This document shows positions 24,341 to 35,324 of a DNA stretch of 64,000 nucleotides, one piece after another (positions within the stretch are counted from its first letter, which is position 1; every line of letters begins with the position of its first letter). The notes beneath the pieces were generated by a model. That model was not told the DNA's origin. It saw only the letters and a list, made by a program, of their open reading frames with translations, and searched no databases. The position numbers were made by a program, and so were the translations under genes. Source of the stretch: Forficula auricularia (taxonomy: Eukaryota; Arthropoda; Insecta; Dermaptera; Forficulidae); contig JALMQS010000085.1 in NCBI GenBank assembly GCA_024734495.1, positions 20,675,539-20,739,538 of the forward strand, written 5' to 3'.

Positions 24341-25478
24341 TTAACCTCTTTGAGTTTTATTTCATTCACTGTGAAACTACACTCCCTTTATTTTATTAAT
24401 TAATATCATGTTTCACCTGAAAACCTACGGCACTTTCCTAATTAAAAAAAAAAAAAAGTAAGCTATAGAGACCAAGTGTCAAATATCTGCTTTTATTTCG
24501 TAAAAAAATTGCACAAAATAGTCATTACATTTAATATATTAAAAAATCTTTAAATTCAAAGAAATAATAGGTGCTCTTGAATAAAATCAACATAATAAAT
24601 ATAATAATGTTTCAAAAAATGTCAACGAAAAAATTCGGGGGGGGGGGGAGATAATTTTATTAAACAGACACGATTGTATTGTATTGCTTTTATTTGCAAA
24701 TATTTGACCGGCTATAATCTGATCCCTACATTAACTTACACACAAAGCCACACACACACACATGAACACTCAATGTCCAAAATGTCCCGAAGGACGTTAA
24801 AAAAAAGAGAAAAAGAAATAACTAACAAAGGATCTCAAAAATGATTAAAATTTGATTGTAATTGTGAATAATTTATGTTTACAAGTATTTTTACAAGCTT
24901 TTGTTCTAAATTATCTTCAGGTTATTATGTCTACGGTCACTTAAAATTGATTTATACGATGAAAAAGAACGCTCTTCACATCCTCAGACGTAATAGGGGC
25001 GAATTTAAGGAACTTAAAATTCCCACTTTTACTTTGAAACTTTTCGTCATTTTCATGTAGATTATAATATCTAGTACAACTGAATAATAAAAAAAGTGAG
25101 TGGGTTGTTGTTTTGTAGCTTGTTTACATCCTTTGTAATCCAACTTCTTACTTCGTAGTCCAACACTACACTTCATGTCGTTGAGGCCTATTTCAATTTT
25201 ATTCGAATTTAAATTAGTGTCTGTTTAAAGCCTATGTATTTGGAGCGAAATATGCAATTTTATGAAATATCCTTCAAATATTCAATTTTATGCAATATTA
25301 CACAAATATGCAAAAATATGCAGTATAAAATTCAACCCACAGTATCCTAGATGCATGATTCGGATAGATAATTTCTCCTGTGTCGTACGTGGCGGAAAAC
25401 AAAATATGCAATTGCATAGGAATCCAGTCTCTAGATATAAGTAATAAGATTAAATAATTTTTGTAAAATTTTCTTTCA

Positions 25479-27122
25479 GTCCCTTCTTCTGTTGGAAGGG
25501 GATCTTCTAGGGGAGGATTTGGCAAACCGACGGACGAGGCATATGAAACAAACGAAACCTAAGGACGTGAATAGCAAACAAGGTATTATTATAATTTATT
25601 TGCAATAGTTTACGAATCTTTTAATTTTTTTCTTCATCAGGTGTAAAAAGTGTAAAACCTAGAAGGAGTTAAGGAATTCCGCTACCTAGGAAGTAAAATA
25701 ACATGGGATGGGAGGAGCGAAAACGAAATTAAATCAAGAATTGCCCAAGTAAAAATGGGGTTTAATTCAAAACAAAAACTACTATGCTCCTCCTCAATCA
25801 GCTTAGAAAACAGGAATTTGCTATTGAAGACATATGTATGGAGCATAGCCATGTACGGGTGTGAAACCTGGACAATTAGAAAAGCGGAGAGAAAGAGATT
25901 AGAGGCTTTCGAAATGTGGTGCTACAGAAGAATGATGAATATCAAATGGATGGATAAAATTACAAATGAAGAAGTTCTTGGAAGAATCGGAGAAAAAAGA
26001 ACCTTGTGGGAAGAGTCTGAAGAAGAGAAGAGGTCAGATGATGGGGCACACACTGAGACATGGGGGACTGCTTAGGGATATCTTGGGGGGAGGTGGGAAA
26101 GAAAGGGGAAGGGAAGACCCAGATTAGAATATTTCAACCAAATAATTGGGGATATGGGATGCCAGACATTTAGAGAGGTCAAACAGCTGGCGGGGGACAG
26201 AGTCGAGTGGAGACGGATTGTTGCATCAAACCAGTCTTAGGACTGTATACTCGATGATGATGATGATGATGATCAGGTGTATTTGGCCAGTCCACCATGT
26301 TTAGCCAACTACTTTATTCTGGAAACTCCCACCGATTGGTGCTTATACCATTATCACGTAGATTTCTTCCCCGAGGAAGATAGGACTGCTGTTAGAAAAC
26401 GGCTTGTGCGTGTACACAAAGATACAATCGGAGGTTACATTTTTGATGGAAGTTCTCTTTTTACAAGTGTTCGTCTCGCCCCTGATGTAAGTTTTTGCTT
26501 TTATAAATTAATAACATTAAAAAATCGTTCTTCATTACTTGAAAATTAGATAAAACTATATATTTTTGTCTATGTTTTTTAGTGTTTAGAATTGTTTTCA
26601 ACCAGGGATGAGGATGAAACTAAAATGCGTATCAACTTGAAACTGGTGGCTGATTTGGCCCTTGGCGATCACCATTATATACAGTTATTTGATACTGATG
26701 AGACAAACCATGGGCCTTTTGAATTTGAATCTCATCGGTCGTAATTACTTTGACGCTCTTGCAAAGGTAGGCGATTTTGTTTTTAATTATATATATCAAT
26801 AAATCAAAATGATTAAAATTTTTATTTTAGACTGTTGTCCCAGAATTTTTTATGAAAATCTGGCCGGGCTATGTTACTTCCATTAGGCAACACGAAAACA
26901 AAATTTTAATGTGCGTGGAGATCACACATAAAGTTTTAAGAACAGACACCGTTTTAGATTTATATAACAACAAGCGGCGGGCCTGATAGAAATAATTTCT
27001 TTTTAAAAATGATAATTCGTCAAATTGTATTGACTAACTACAATCAACGAATTTATCGCGTGGAAGCTGTAGATTTTAACAGTAGCCCTGATTCTGTCTT
27101 CAAATTGAAGACTGGAGAAGAT
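25479..27122 (+). pseudogene. Piwi-clade Argonaute gene fragment, decayed, exons 1-4 of the visible part
   Basis: Four exon-like blocks with matching splice signals appear. About 25479-25581 has an RG-rich stretch (SVGRGSSRGGFG) and then, in another frame, PKDVNSKQG. 26277-26486 has LANYF..LYHYHVDFFPEED and GGYIFDGSSLFTS. 26583-26766 has RINLKLVADLALGD, then IGRNYFDALAK in another frame. 26831-27122 has IWPGYVTSIRQHE, CVEITHKVLRTDTVLD, then IVLTNYNQRIYRV in another frame. This is the N domain, linker and PAZ region of a Piwi/Aubergine-type protein, which binds piRNAs. Frame changes lie near 25540, 26303, 26705 and 26985. No PIWI slicer domain is found downstream. Intron 1 carries a LINE, and two hAT MITEs flank the whole. 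Likely a pseudogene; uncorrected assembly indels are the alternative. Confidence 0.8.
25646..26271 (+). mobile_element. 5'-truncated LINE insertion at the Piwi intron 1/exon 2 boundary
   Basis: It matches the 3' part of the LINE at 39262-41075 from its AAAACCTAGAAGGAGTTAAG point to the (ATG)n 3' end. It is flanked by the 10-bp duplication ATCAGGTGTA at 25636-25645 and 26272-26281. It encodes the C-terminal region after the reverse transcriptase (YGCETWTIRKAE, FEMWCYRRMMNIKWMDK) in one frame to about 26075, then a frameshift. Here the run before the YGCETW frame has four A where the longer copy has five, so this copy keeps the correct frame there. The duplication copies the AG splice acceptor, but the acceptor next to exon 2 now follows (ATG)n instead of a pyrimidine tract. 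Confidence 0.9.
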
Positions 27123-27141
27123 GTAAGTTATAACTTATAAG

Positions 27142-28119
27142 TAGAGACCGGATTTTTATGCAGAAAAATATGCCATAAAATATGCAGTTAAAAAAATGCT
27201 GAAATATGCAAGTAATATGCTGAATACGTTGAAATATGCAAATATATGAAGTAAAAGATGTCAAAATGAATTTTTTATGCACTAAAAAATTAAAATTAAA
27301 GACAAAAAGACCATTTATTTGATGGAGTGCTATGAAAGGAATAAAATGTTCAAGTAAGCTATAGACACCAAGTGTCAAATATAAATTTTATTGTGTAAAA
27401 AATTGCACAAAATTCTCATTTAATTTAATATATTAAAAAATCTTTAAATTCATAGAAATAATAGGTAGGTACATTTGAATAAAATAAGCATATTAAATAT
27501 AATAATGTTTCAAAATGTGAACGAAAAAACACGGGGGGGGGGGGTAATTTTATTTAACAGACACGATTGAATTGTTTTTATTTTTATATATTAAAAAATT
27601 TTCTTATAGACGTACAAATAATAAACTAATAAAATAATGCAAATATTTGACCGGCTATAATCTGATCCCTACACTAATTTACACACACTCACACACACAC
27701 ACACACACACACACACAAGAACACTCAATGTTCAAAATGGGCTATAGTTCCCGAAAGCCTTTAAAAAAAGAAAGAAAGAAAGAAATAATTAACAAATGAT
27801 CTCAAAAATAATTAAAATTTGATTGTAATTGTGAATAATTTATGTTTACAAGTGTCCTCCTGTTTTATTTCTTATTTTTTTTATTCTTTCTCCTAAAAGT
27901 TACTTTTAAAACATCTGTATTTGGCACGAAATGTGTAATATTTGACAAAAAAATCCTTCAAATATGCAATTTTATGCAATATTACTCAAATATGCAAAAA
28001 TATGTAGTATAAAATTTAAACCACAGTATCCTAGATACATGATTCGGATAGATAATTGATCTCCTGGGTTGTATGTGCCACCAAACAAAATATGCAATTG
28101 CATAGGAATCCGGTCTCTA
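27142..28119. mobile_element. hAT-like MITE, copy 2, with 8-bp target duplication
   Basis: Ends TAGAGACCGGATTTTTATGC and its near-inverse at the right. The target duplication CTTATAAG (27134-27141) / CTTATAAC (28120-28127) has one mismatch and fits hAT 8-bp duplications. It starts 19 bp after the last Piwi exon donor, so it lies in an intron of the remnant. Internally it holds a G-run near 27533, a CA repeat at about 27686-27717 and many ATATGCAA motifs. No transposase frame is present; it is the empty site for the foldback in copy 1. Confidence 0.8.
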
Positions 28120-28229
28120 CTTATAACTTACAAAATACTTAAAATTTCAAAGTAGTTTTTATTTTTCGTTGATATGGACGAAGTTACTTGAGAACAATGG
28201 AAATGTCGTAGTTTTAAAGTATTATTTTT

Positions 28230-28585
28230 TTTTATTTTTTATTTTTTTTTTATTAATTATATTGATGTGAGATACACCAGAAGGTCCATCCCCTAAAGGC
28301 CTGTATGGGCTGGCCCCTCCATCGTGAAAAGAACAGAGTAGAAGGAAAAGAAGCCGGGATCACGAGCCAAATCTCAGAAAGTTAGATATAGTACAATTTA
28401 CTAAGTTTTTAGGGGCTTCAAGCAGAGGTAAATTCTCCGCGCGATAAATTAGGCTAAATTTATCTCCCACTTAATTTTTATTACCAGACCCTATACTTAC
28501 AGAAAAAATGTCTGGGTATAGCCGGGAATCGAACCCGAGACCTCCGGGTTGCCAGCCAGTTATGCTGACCATTACACCAGGTAAG
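28230..28585 (-). mobile_element. tRNA-derived SINE
   Basis: On the minus strand the head is GTCCGCTTACCTGGTGTAAT.. with A-box-like TGGTGTAATGGTCAGC and B-box GGGTTCGATTCCCGGC (about 28526-28541). A body of about 250 bp with GGGCTGGCCCCTCCATCG (plus-strand reading) follows, then a poly-A tail (T-rich at 28230-28258 on the plus strand). It differs from the SINE at 20975, so at least two SINE families are present. Confidence 0.75.
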
Positions 28586-29743
28586 CGGACACATTTATTT
28601 ATTTATTGGTGTTAACTAAATAATTATAATTAATTATGTGTGATTTTAATAAAATTTCAACTCTTAAATTGAATTTTTTCATAATTTTAAGTCAAGCCAT
28701 TTCAAAACGTTAAAAGGTACAAAAATCACTGAAAAATTTCCACTTAGAAGCTCTAAAAGAACATATTGGAGTTGTGACCCTTTAAAACACAATATGCAAC
28801 AAAATTTTAAAATTCATTTAAATGATTCATATATTAAAAATTTGGTATTTTGTTAGTTCTAAACTTGACCATTTCAAACAAGAATGATGAGTCAGAGAGA
28901 CACACTGACTAAAAGTTAGGAGTTAGTATTTCGAATACCTTTCTTTTTCCTTATCATTTCAAAGAGGCCTCTCGTCTTAATTCGATTTCTTTCCAATATT
29001 CATCCACTTACCTAAAACAAAAAAAGAAACAAAAAAGTTTAGAAAATGATCATTTATGAGGAAAAACTTATGTCAAAAAAAGAAATGAAAATTGATATGT
29101 TAAATCATTTCTTAGAGAAGAAATAAATTATAGTTTAAAAAAAAAACTAAAAAACACACGTCAGTAATGCACTAAAAAGTAGAAAATAATATAATAAGCT
29201 TTTTTTAGCCCCACAGATGAAGTATACAAATTTCGGTTGTGTTTGGACCAAAGGGGACTATAATTTCCAAATTTCGCCCTCCCCCCTTCCTGGTTAATTT
29301 TTTAAGCTCGATTGTTTAAAATTATTGTATTGTCACCTTACATATTACATATAGAACCAGAGTTTAAAATTGATACGACAATTAGAAGTAGGATAAAATA
29401 GACATTCTAGATCGGTTTTAAAACCAACTTCTTACAAGTGAAGCTAATTCGTATAAAGCGTGTAAATATTATCTTTTAGTAGCATTTTGGATTCTAATAA
29501 ATTTGATTTATTTTTCGATTTCAAATTATAAATTTTACTTGTCATTATTAATTTACAAATATAGAAAGAAGGAAGTGTAATTGTTCCATTTCACAACAAA
29601 TTGTAACAAATTTTTCTATATAAATATTATTGTTTCCTTGAAAACGTTGTGATTTTTAGAGATTTTTATGATTCAAATTCTATATGCGTCCAAAAAGCGG
29701 TTTTTAGAATATTTCTTTGGCAGCAGAACTAACTTTCTACGAT

Positions 29744-29862
29744 ATAATAATAAAATTTGAGTAAGATGCGAGCTAGGTTTCAGAAAAAAAACCTTCCCTG
29801 CATCTTACTCAGGTTTTATTATTATATTAAAATGTTTCACCTAAAACCAACACCTATCTCCT
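29744..29862 (+). mobile_element. Short PLE-type foldback, 14-bp target duplication
   Basis: The target duplication TAACTTTCTACGAT lies at 29730-29743 and 29863-29876. Arms carry TTTGAGTAAGATGCGAG and GCATCTTACTCAGG around a poly-A centre. The tail is ATGTTTCACCTAAAACCAAC..TCTCCTTAA. The ribozyme core has been lost from the centre. The same consensus arm occurs at 17.1 and 38.9 kb. Confidence 0.85.
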
Positions 29863-30578
29863 TAACTTTCTACGATTCGTGGGTATCTGAAATCAGATAA
29901 AGAAGCATAGGGTCAGAAATAGAAAAAAGCATAGTTGAAAATGTTTGTTTTTTCGAAGTTTTCTATTTATTTAAAAAATGAGCAAAATAAATAAGTAAAT
30001 AGATAAGATAATGGAGACTCGTGGAAGGATCGACAGTGATCAGCCAAAGTTTCCGTTTATATATATTATTGTTGTTGTAGAATGTTGAGGTATTTCCGAA
30101 ATACCTCAACATTCTACAACAACAATAATAAATAGATAAGAGTGAATTCACTAGATCGGCTAGTGGGAATACCGAGTAAAATACAAATGAGGAATAAGAT
30201 TTTGTGAACTTGTATTTTGAAAGAAATTTCGTAGAATTAGAAGGCGGAAGAGAATCTAAGTTTCTAGAAACCTTTCATGTTATAAAAGTAAAATAAATTA
30301 TAATCATATTTTTATTAATTACTTACTACGTTTTGAATGGTGATTGGAATATATAAAAGTAGATATTTTGATTTTCAAATGGTCATCAAAATACAAACAT
30401 GTGCCTTATAAATAAAGTGATTATATGAGATAACCAGAAACTATTCACAATTACTTTAAATAAACAATATCAATAAGGAAGTAGATTAATACCTAAATCA
30501 ACTTATTCTGTACGCCCGGAAGATATGCAAAGCCTGCATACCGGGAGGTCACTAGTATTGCATATATATTATTTAGAT

Positions 30579-31726
30579 CAGCGGTGTCCAACCTTTTGGC
30601 TTACAAAGGGAAGAAAAAAATTGTCTCAGACCGCAGATAAAATATTATAATTCTATTGATGTTTGTTATTGAAAAAAGATAGTTAATAATGTAGAAATAA
30701 GAACTTTATTATTTTTTTAGCTCATAGTGAGCTTCTAATTTTACTTTTCCTAAATTTTATACTTGAAAATAGCTTCTCGTATATGTAAATACATATCTAC
30801 AAACTTACATAAAGTAATATTATGTATTAGTATTTGTTTATATTTTTTCCTGGCTAGGTAATTAATATAAAATTCTAATAAAAAGTCAATATTCAATTTT
30901 TCTTTCAGATCGGTATCTAATTGTCATTCAATCAGAAAGTTTACAAGTAAAAAATTTATTTCTAATGAAAATGGAGTCAAAAATAGACCAAAATTATGAT
31001 TATTTTTTCAGAAATTTTAAAACCTAGACAAGCAAAGTTTTTATTTTAGAGAAAAAAAATTATTAGGCCAAATTGTGTGTTTTCCAGTATCTACATATAA
31101 ATCTCAATGTTTTAAGGAATTTTATTACTTTATATTGGGCCACGGGCGGAAAAGCCCTGGTTTAAATGGAATGGGATTAAAGAAGGATATGAGGAATGAT
31201 TATTTATTTTTTAAAAGGGTCACGGATATAATAATCCCTAACTATCCATTATCTATTGACACGTAAGAACGTGCAAAGATCTAAAAGACAAGTCCTGACA
31301 AGTTTTACTCCAGGAGAGAAATTATCAATTAAATTGTGATTGTTCTGGAAAAGCCCAATTCCGTGTCTCCTTGTACTACAATGATAACTATAGACTTGAT
31401 TAGAGTCGTAACATATAAATTACTGAAATAATAAATATTTTAGAAAATGAAAATATGAGAAGAAGAAAAATTTTTAAATATTCGAAACTTCAATATTTTT
31501 TTATCTTATACCTATAGTTGAGCTTATAATTTTGCTTTTACTGAATTTTATTCTTAAAAAGCTTCACTTATTGTTCAAATGTACATTCATATTTCGAAAA
31601 AGGGAATAAATATATCTCTCCATATAAATCTCAATGTTTTAAGGAAGTTTATGATTTCATGTTGGGCCACACTCATTGCAGTGTTGGGCCGCATGCGGCC
31701 CGCGGGCCACGGGTTGGTCAGCCCTG
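30579..31726. mobile_element. hAT MITE, 1148 bp, with an internal terminus
   Basis: The ends are CAGCGGTGTCCAACC and GGTTGGTCAGCCCTG (12 of 15 inverted). The perfect 8-bp duplication ATTTAGAT lies at 30571-30578 and 31727-31734, fitting the nnnTAnnn pattern of Buster-type hATs. Near 31139-31159 an internal GGGCCACGGGCGGAAAAGCC looks like a second right end, and 30720-31165 partly repeats as 31490-31730. It appears to be a composite of two related copies. No transposase. Confidence 0.85.
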
Positions 31727-32799
31727 ATTTAGATAAATACCTCGCTGATTTCTCATTAACATATTTTATATAAAATTGAACAAATATATAACCTATAAGA
31801 GTAACAGAGTTGTTGAATTTTTATATATTTTATATCTTTTTGTGATTTATATCTTTACCGGATAAATTAGGGAAATTTCAGGGGGACTAAGGTACGTCGA
31901 TTTCGATGTGTTTTACTGAGTACGTGCGTACGGAACACTCAGCGGGTGGTTCCGACTCGCGCTTGACCGCTTTATTTGACCTCTATTCAATGACGCTAGG
32001 ATACTTCGTAGTTAAACGATTTTTTCGATAGGAAATTATTTCGAGAATCAAACAACTTCCGAATTTTTTCGTTCCAATAGGTGAATCAATTAATACTAAT
32101 TTGGCTTGGATTATGTTTTCTTCGAACTACTTAACATCTCCATAATGCTTAAGCTAAGAATGAACTTATATGGATAAATCAAGGAGTAAATTCTCTGCTA
32201 GACGTAAATAAATTTACACATATATAAACATATACAAATATACAAATAAATATAATTTGAAGACTTTGCCATTATGTTAATTCTTTTGTAAAAGTAATAT
32301 TTGGATTTTTATGGAAGCATTAAACTGTAAGTGAATAAATAAACTGTTCTGATAGTGGAAGTAATTCACTAGTCATATCCACTGTCTGTAATTCAAATAT
32401 TTTTAAAAGAATTAGAAATTACATATTATATAGTCTCAAATAAATAAAATTATATTGCATGTATATAATATGTAATGAGTAATGAGAATGGTTTTATAAG
32501 ATATTCAAAACACTGGTTCACAAAAGATCAGTGAATTAGTTAAGTGACATGTGGTTCAAATAAAAAATGTAAATATTTACGAAAAATTATTTTTCTCTAA
32601 AAAATTTTTGATAAATATTAGAAAAACAAGTCCATATCTGACCTTTTGTTAATTGAATTTTTGTTGTTTAAAATTTCGAACATTTCTAAAATGAATCTTT
32701 TTTCTAAATTCAGTTTTTTATCTAAATTAAAATTCAGTGAAAATTAAAAATTGTGTTTCAAGTTAATTCCAAATTCCATTGATAAAGGGAGAAAGATAA

Positions 32800-33190
32800 T
32801 AGAAATGTCTCTGCCCTTTCACTTTTTTATAGAAATTACCATGGCATTTGTTCTGATGAGATAAAATAAATAATCCCTCCCAAAAGCTTCATTCCCGCGA
32901 AATTCACTATTTTCTAATATTCAACACCTCTTCGTGATCAAATTGGATACGAATCGAACAAACACATTCACCAATTTGTTTATTCCTATGACTTCTAGAG
33001 ACTGGAACTCAATCCCACGTCCGTCTTCCAGGCTACATAATATAACCTTCAGTTTTTCAAAACCCGCACCCACAGAAACTGACATTGAAATTTCGTCTTC
33101 TTTTCACAATACAAGAGACCATTTTGTGAGTAGTGATTGTATCTTTTTGGTGCAACTTCTTCTTGTATCAATTTCATTATAAAAAAAAAC
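32800..33190 (+). pseudogene. Decayed Jockey/CR1-type LINE fragment
   Basis: The frame at 32934-33182 contains FTNLFIPMTSRDWNSIP, matching FANTYIPMTSRNWNSLP in the minus-strand frame near 37100. Upstream, SDEIK.IIPPK is interrupted by stops. It is the C-terminal tail of a LINE ORF2; the rest has been lost. Confidence 0.65.
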
Positions 33191-33334
33191 TCCCGACAGG
33201 TTTAGACTTGTAATTAACGTTTCTATATTGTTTGATAAAATAATTTATATTTTTTTATGAAATAATGTGTGTAACTGAGCATGGATAATTTTATCTATCA
33301 TTTGACAGATACAATTTCTTTCAAGTACTTGAAT

Positions 33335-33805
33335 AAGGAATGCAAAGGATACATCGATGTTTCAGTAGTTTACCATCGATATTCACTATTACAAACCATC
33401 GATGCATCGATGTTTTTCTATACGATGTTATTTACATCGAAGTTCCGACTTTTTTCTAAGGCTGGAACAACAATAACCCAACAAAGAAACCGTTTGACAG
33501 GGAAACGGCTTTCAAAACTATTATTAACCGACTTCAAAAAAGGAGGAGGTTCTCAATTCGACTGAATTTTTTTAAATTCAGTTACTAAATAAATTGCTCT
33601 GGATTTGGAAAAAAGTCTATTATGAGAGTCACATGACCTTCTAATAAAAAATTAACAACATAAATCGTATTTTATTTTATGCCAAAAAAACTATCGATGA
33701 TACGATACATCGATGTTTTCTAGGCGATATATCGATACGTCGATGTTTTTTATATATCGATGTATCGATACATCGATGGGTTTTTTTTACAATGTTTCAT
33801 CCCTA
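33335..33805. mobile_element. hAT-like MITE rich in ATCGATG palindromes, 471 bp
   Basis: Flanked by the 8-bp duplication ACTTGAAT at 33327-33334 and 33806-33813. The left end AAGGAATGCAAAGG and right end TGTTTCATCCCTA are weak inverses. Both halves carry several overlapping CATCGATG/ATCGATAC palindromes (33350-33430 and 33700-33782), likely subterminal transposase-binding repeats. Its right part is copied again at about 34290-34415 by the neighbouring tandem duplication. Confidence 0.65.
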
Positions 33806-34645
33806 ACTTGAATACAACCTAATGATATGAAAGTTTCGAATACTACCCAGGTCTGATAATATGTTTACATCAAAAGAAGAGAATCTTTAATTTATTTATT
33901 TTTACCAATTCAGTATCTCTTCTGTTGCCAGCAAAAAAACGTTTATATTTTAAGAATGAAAGCTTGTTCTAGTTCAGGTGTAATTCAATGCGTAGCTATT
34001 TGTCGGTTGTTTTGGTAAGCCAGCAGCAGCCGTGCTAATAACCCGAAATATATTGAGTCTGAATAAACCTCTTTGAGTTTTATTTCATTCATAGTGAAAC
34101 TACACTCCCTTTACTTTATTAATCAACAAAGAAACCGTTTGACAGTGAAACCGCTGTCAAAAGTATTATTTTTAAATTCAGTTACTAAATAAATTGCTCT
34201 GGATTTGGAAAAAAGTCTATTATGAGAGACACATGATTATTGTATAACCTTTTAATAAAAATTAATACCTTAAATCGTATTTTATTTTATACAAAAAAAA
34301 CTATCGATGATACGATACATCGATGTTTTCTAGGCGATGTATCAATACGTCGATGTTTTTTTTATATATCGATGTATCGATACATCGATGGGTTTTTTAG
34401 AATGTTTCATCCCTAACTTGAATACAACCTAATGATATGAAAGTTTCGAATACTACCCAGTTCTGATAATATGTTTACATCAAAAGCAGAGAATCTTTAA
34501 TTTATTTATTTTTACCAATTCAGTATCTCTTCTGTTGCCAGCAAAAAAAACGTTTACATTTTAAGAATGAAAGCTTGTTCTAGTTCAGGTGTAATTCAAT
34601 GCGTAGCTATTTGTCGGTTGTTTTGGTAAGCCAGCAGCAGCCGTG
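33478..34645 (+). repeat. Direct duplication of about 540 bp with a PLE fragment at the junction
   Basis: 33478-34034 and 34124-34645 are direct copies (CAACAAAGAAACCG..GCCAGCAGCAGCCGTG) differing by a 35-bp block near 33530 and point changes. The 89 bp between them (34035-34123) is a PLE-type right arm: CUAAUAACCCGAAAUAUAUU, the 3' half of a hammerhead core, then GTGAAACTACACTCCC. Either an unusually large target duplication or a template switch during insertion could explain this. Confidence 0.85.
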
Positions 34646-34649
34646 GGCA

Positions 34650-34830
34650 TGGCTTGTGCGTAGAATGCGGGGGACGCAGGGCTCAAAGGCCGCATGATGG
34701 ATAGGGCATTGGGGCTGCGGCGCCGGCGCCTTCAAAGCCGAGCATGTGTGTGTGTATGTGTGTGTGTGGCCTCACCCGGCCTATGCGCCCCCTCGAGGGG
34801 CCCCCAAGCCTTGGAGTCCGTTTTATGGTC
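34650..34830. other. GC-rich patch with TG microsatellite
   Basis: Unusually GC-rich for this window (GGGGCTGCGGCGCCGGCGCC, then (TG)n at about 34746-34770 and GCGCCCCCTCGAGGGGCCCC). The plus frame across it has no recognised similarity. It could be a repeat terminus or transferred host exon; I cannot tell. A (GA)n run follows at about 34980-34998. Confidence 0.4.
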
Positions 34831-35324
34831 CAACTCAGCGCACCGTTCAACACATTAACCATTCCATCATTAATTAAATCTACGGATATATCTATCTTAT
34901 TACAGACTTGTTATAATATGATTTTATTTTACATGATTATTATCTGGAGAATTTTTGATGAGTTATTTACAATTTCTCAGAGAGAGAGAGAGAGAGAAAT
35001 AACAGATATATTTTGTTTTTGTTGCCTCTTCAGAGAAAGATCAATTAATCTTTATATAATTCGTATTTAGCCTTAAGCTCTTGAATAATTTCTTCAGAAG
35101 AAAGTATGAAGGAATTTATGTTGATTTGAAATATTTCTATTGCTTTGCCCTGCTTCTATGATGGTATTTTGAAAAGGAGTTTTCTGGTTTGTTTTTAGTT
35201 TTTTAGGGCTCCGTTTAAAAAGAAAAACATCGCCTTATTATTGTTCACTCAACGTCTGTCAAAGCATTGTAGTTTTTAAATTAAATAAGATATAAACTTT
35301 AAAGTTAGTAATGATATGTATATG

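Larger units (their letters stand above)
24090..24454 (+). mobile_element. PLE-type foldback with hammerhead cores and 15-bp target duplication
   Basis: The target duplication AAAGTAAGCTATAGA lies at 24075-24089 and 24455-24469. The sibling hAT copy near 27350 has this site once and uninterrupted, giving a true empty site. The arms contain GGGAGTGTAGTTTCAC and AATATATTTCGGATTATTAG; the right arm is followed by the tail ATGTTTCACCTGAAAACC and an A-run. The loop repeats a TTTTAGTTTTTAATCTGTAA unit ending AAACTCCTG three times. Variable-length duplication with a 3' A-run fits target-primed retrotransposition rather than cut-and-paste. Confidence 0.85.
23871..25433. mobile_element. hAT-like MITE, copy 1, carrying a nested PLE foldback
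   Basis: It starts TAGAGACCGGATTTTTATGC and ends with a near-inverse (ATAGGAATCCAGTCTCTA). Multiple ATATGCAA/ATATGCAGT motifs near both ends look like the subterminal repeats of hAT elements. A G-run (near 24638-24649) and a CA repeat are shared with copy 2 (27142-28119). The flanks are CTTATAAC on the left and a diverged ATATAAG on the right. The nested insertion at 24090-24454 is absent from copy 2. It ends 45 bp before the first Piwi exon remnant. Confidence 0.7.

Noticed and set aside
28520..28590. tRNA gene on the minus strand
   Set aside because: A tRNA-like head joined to a 250-bp body and poly-A tail; a SINE is the better explanation.
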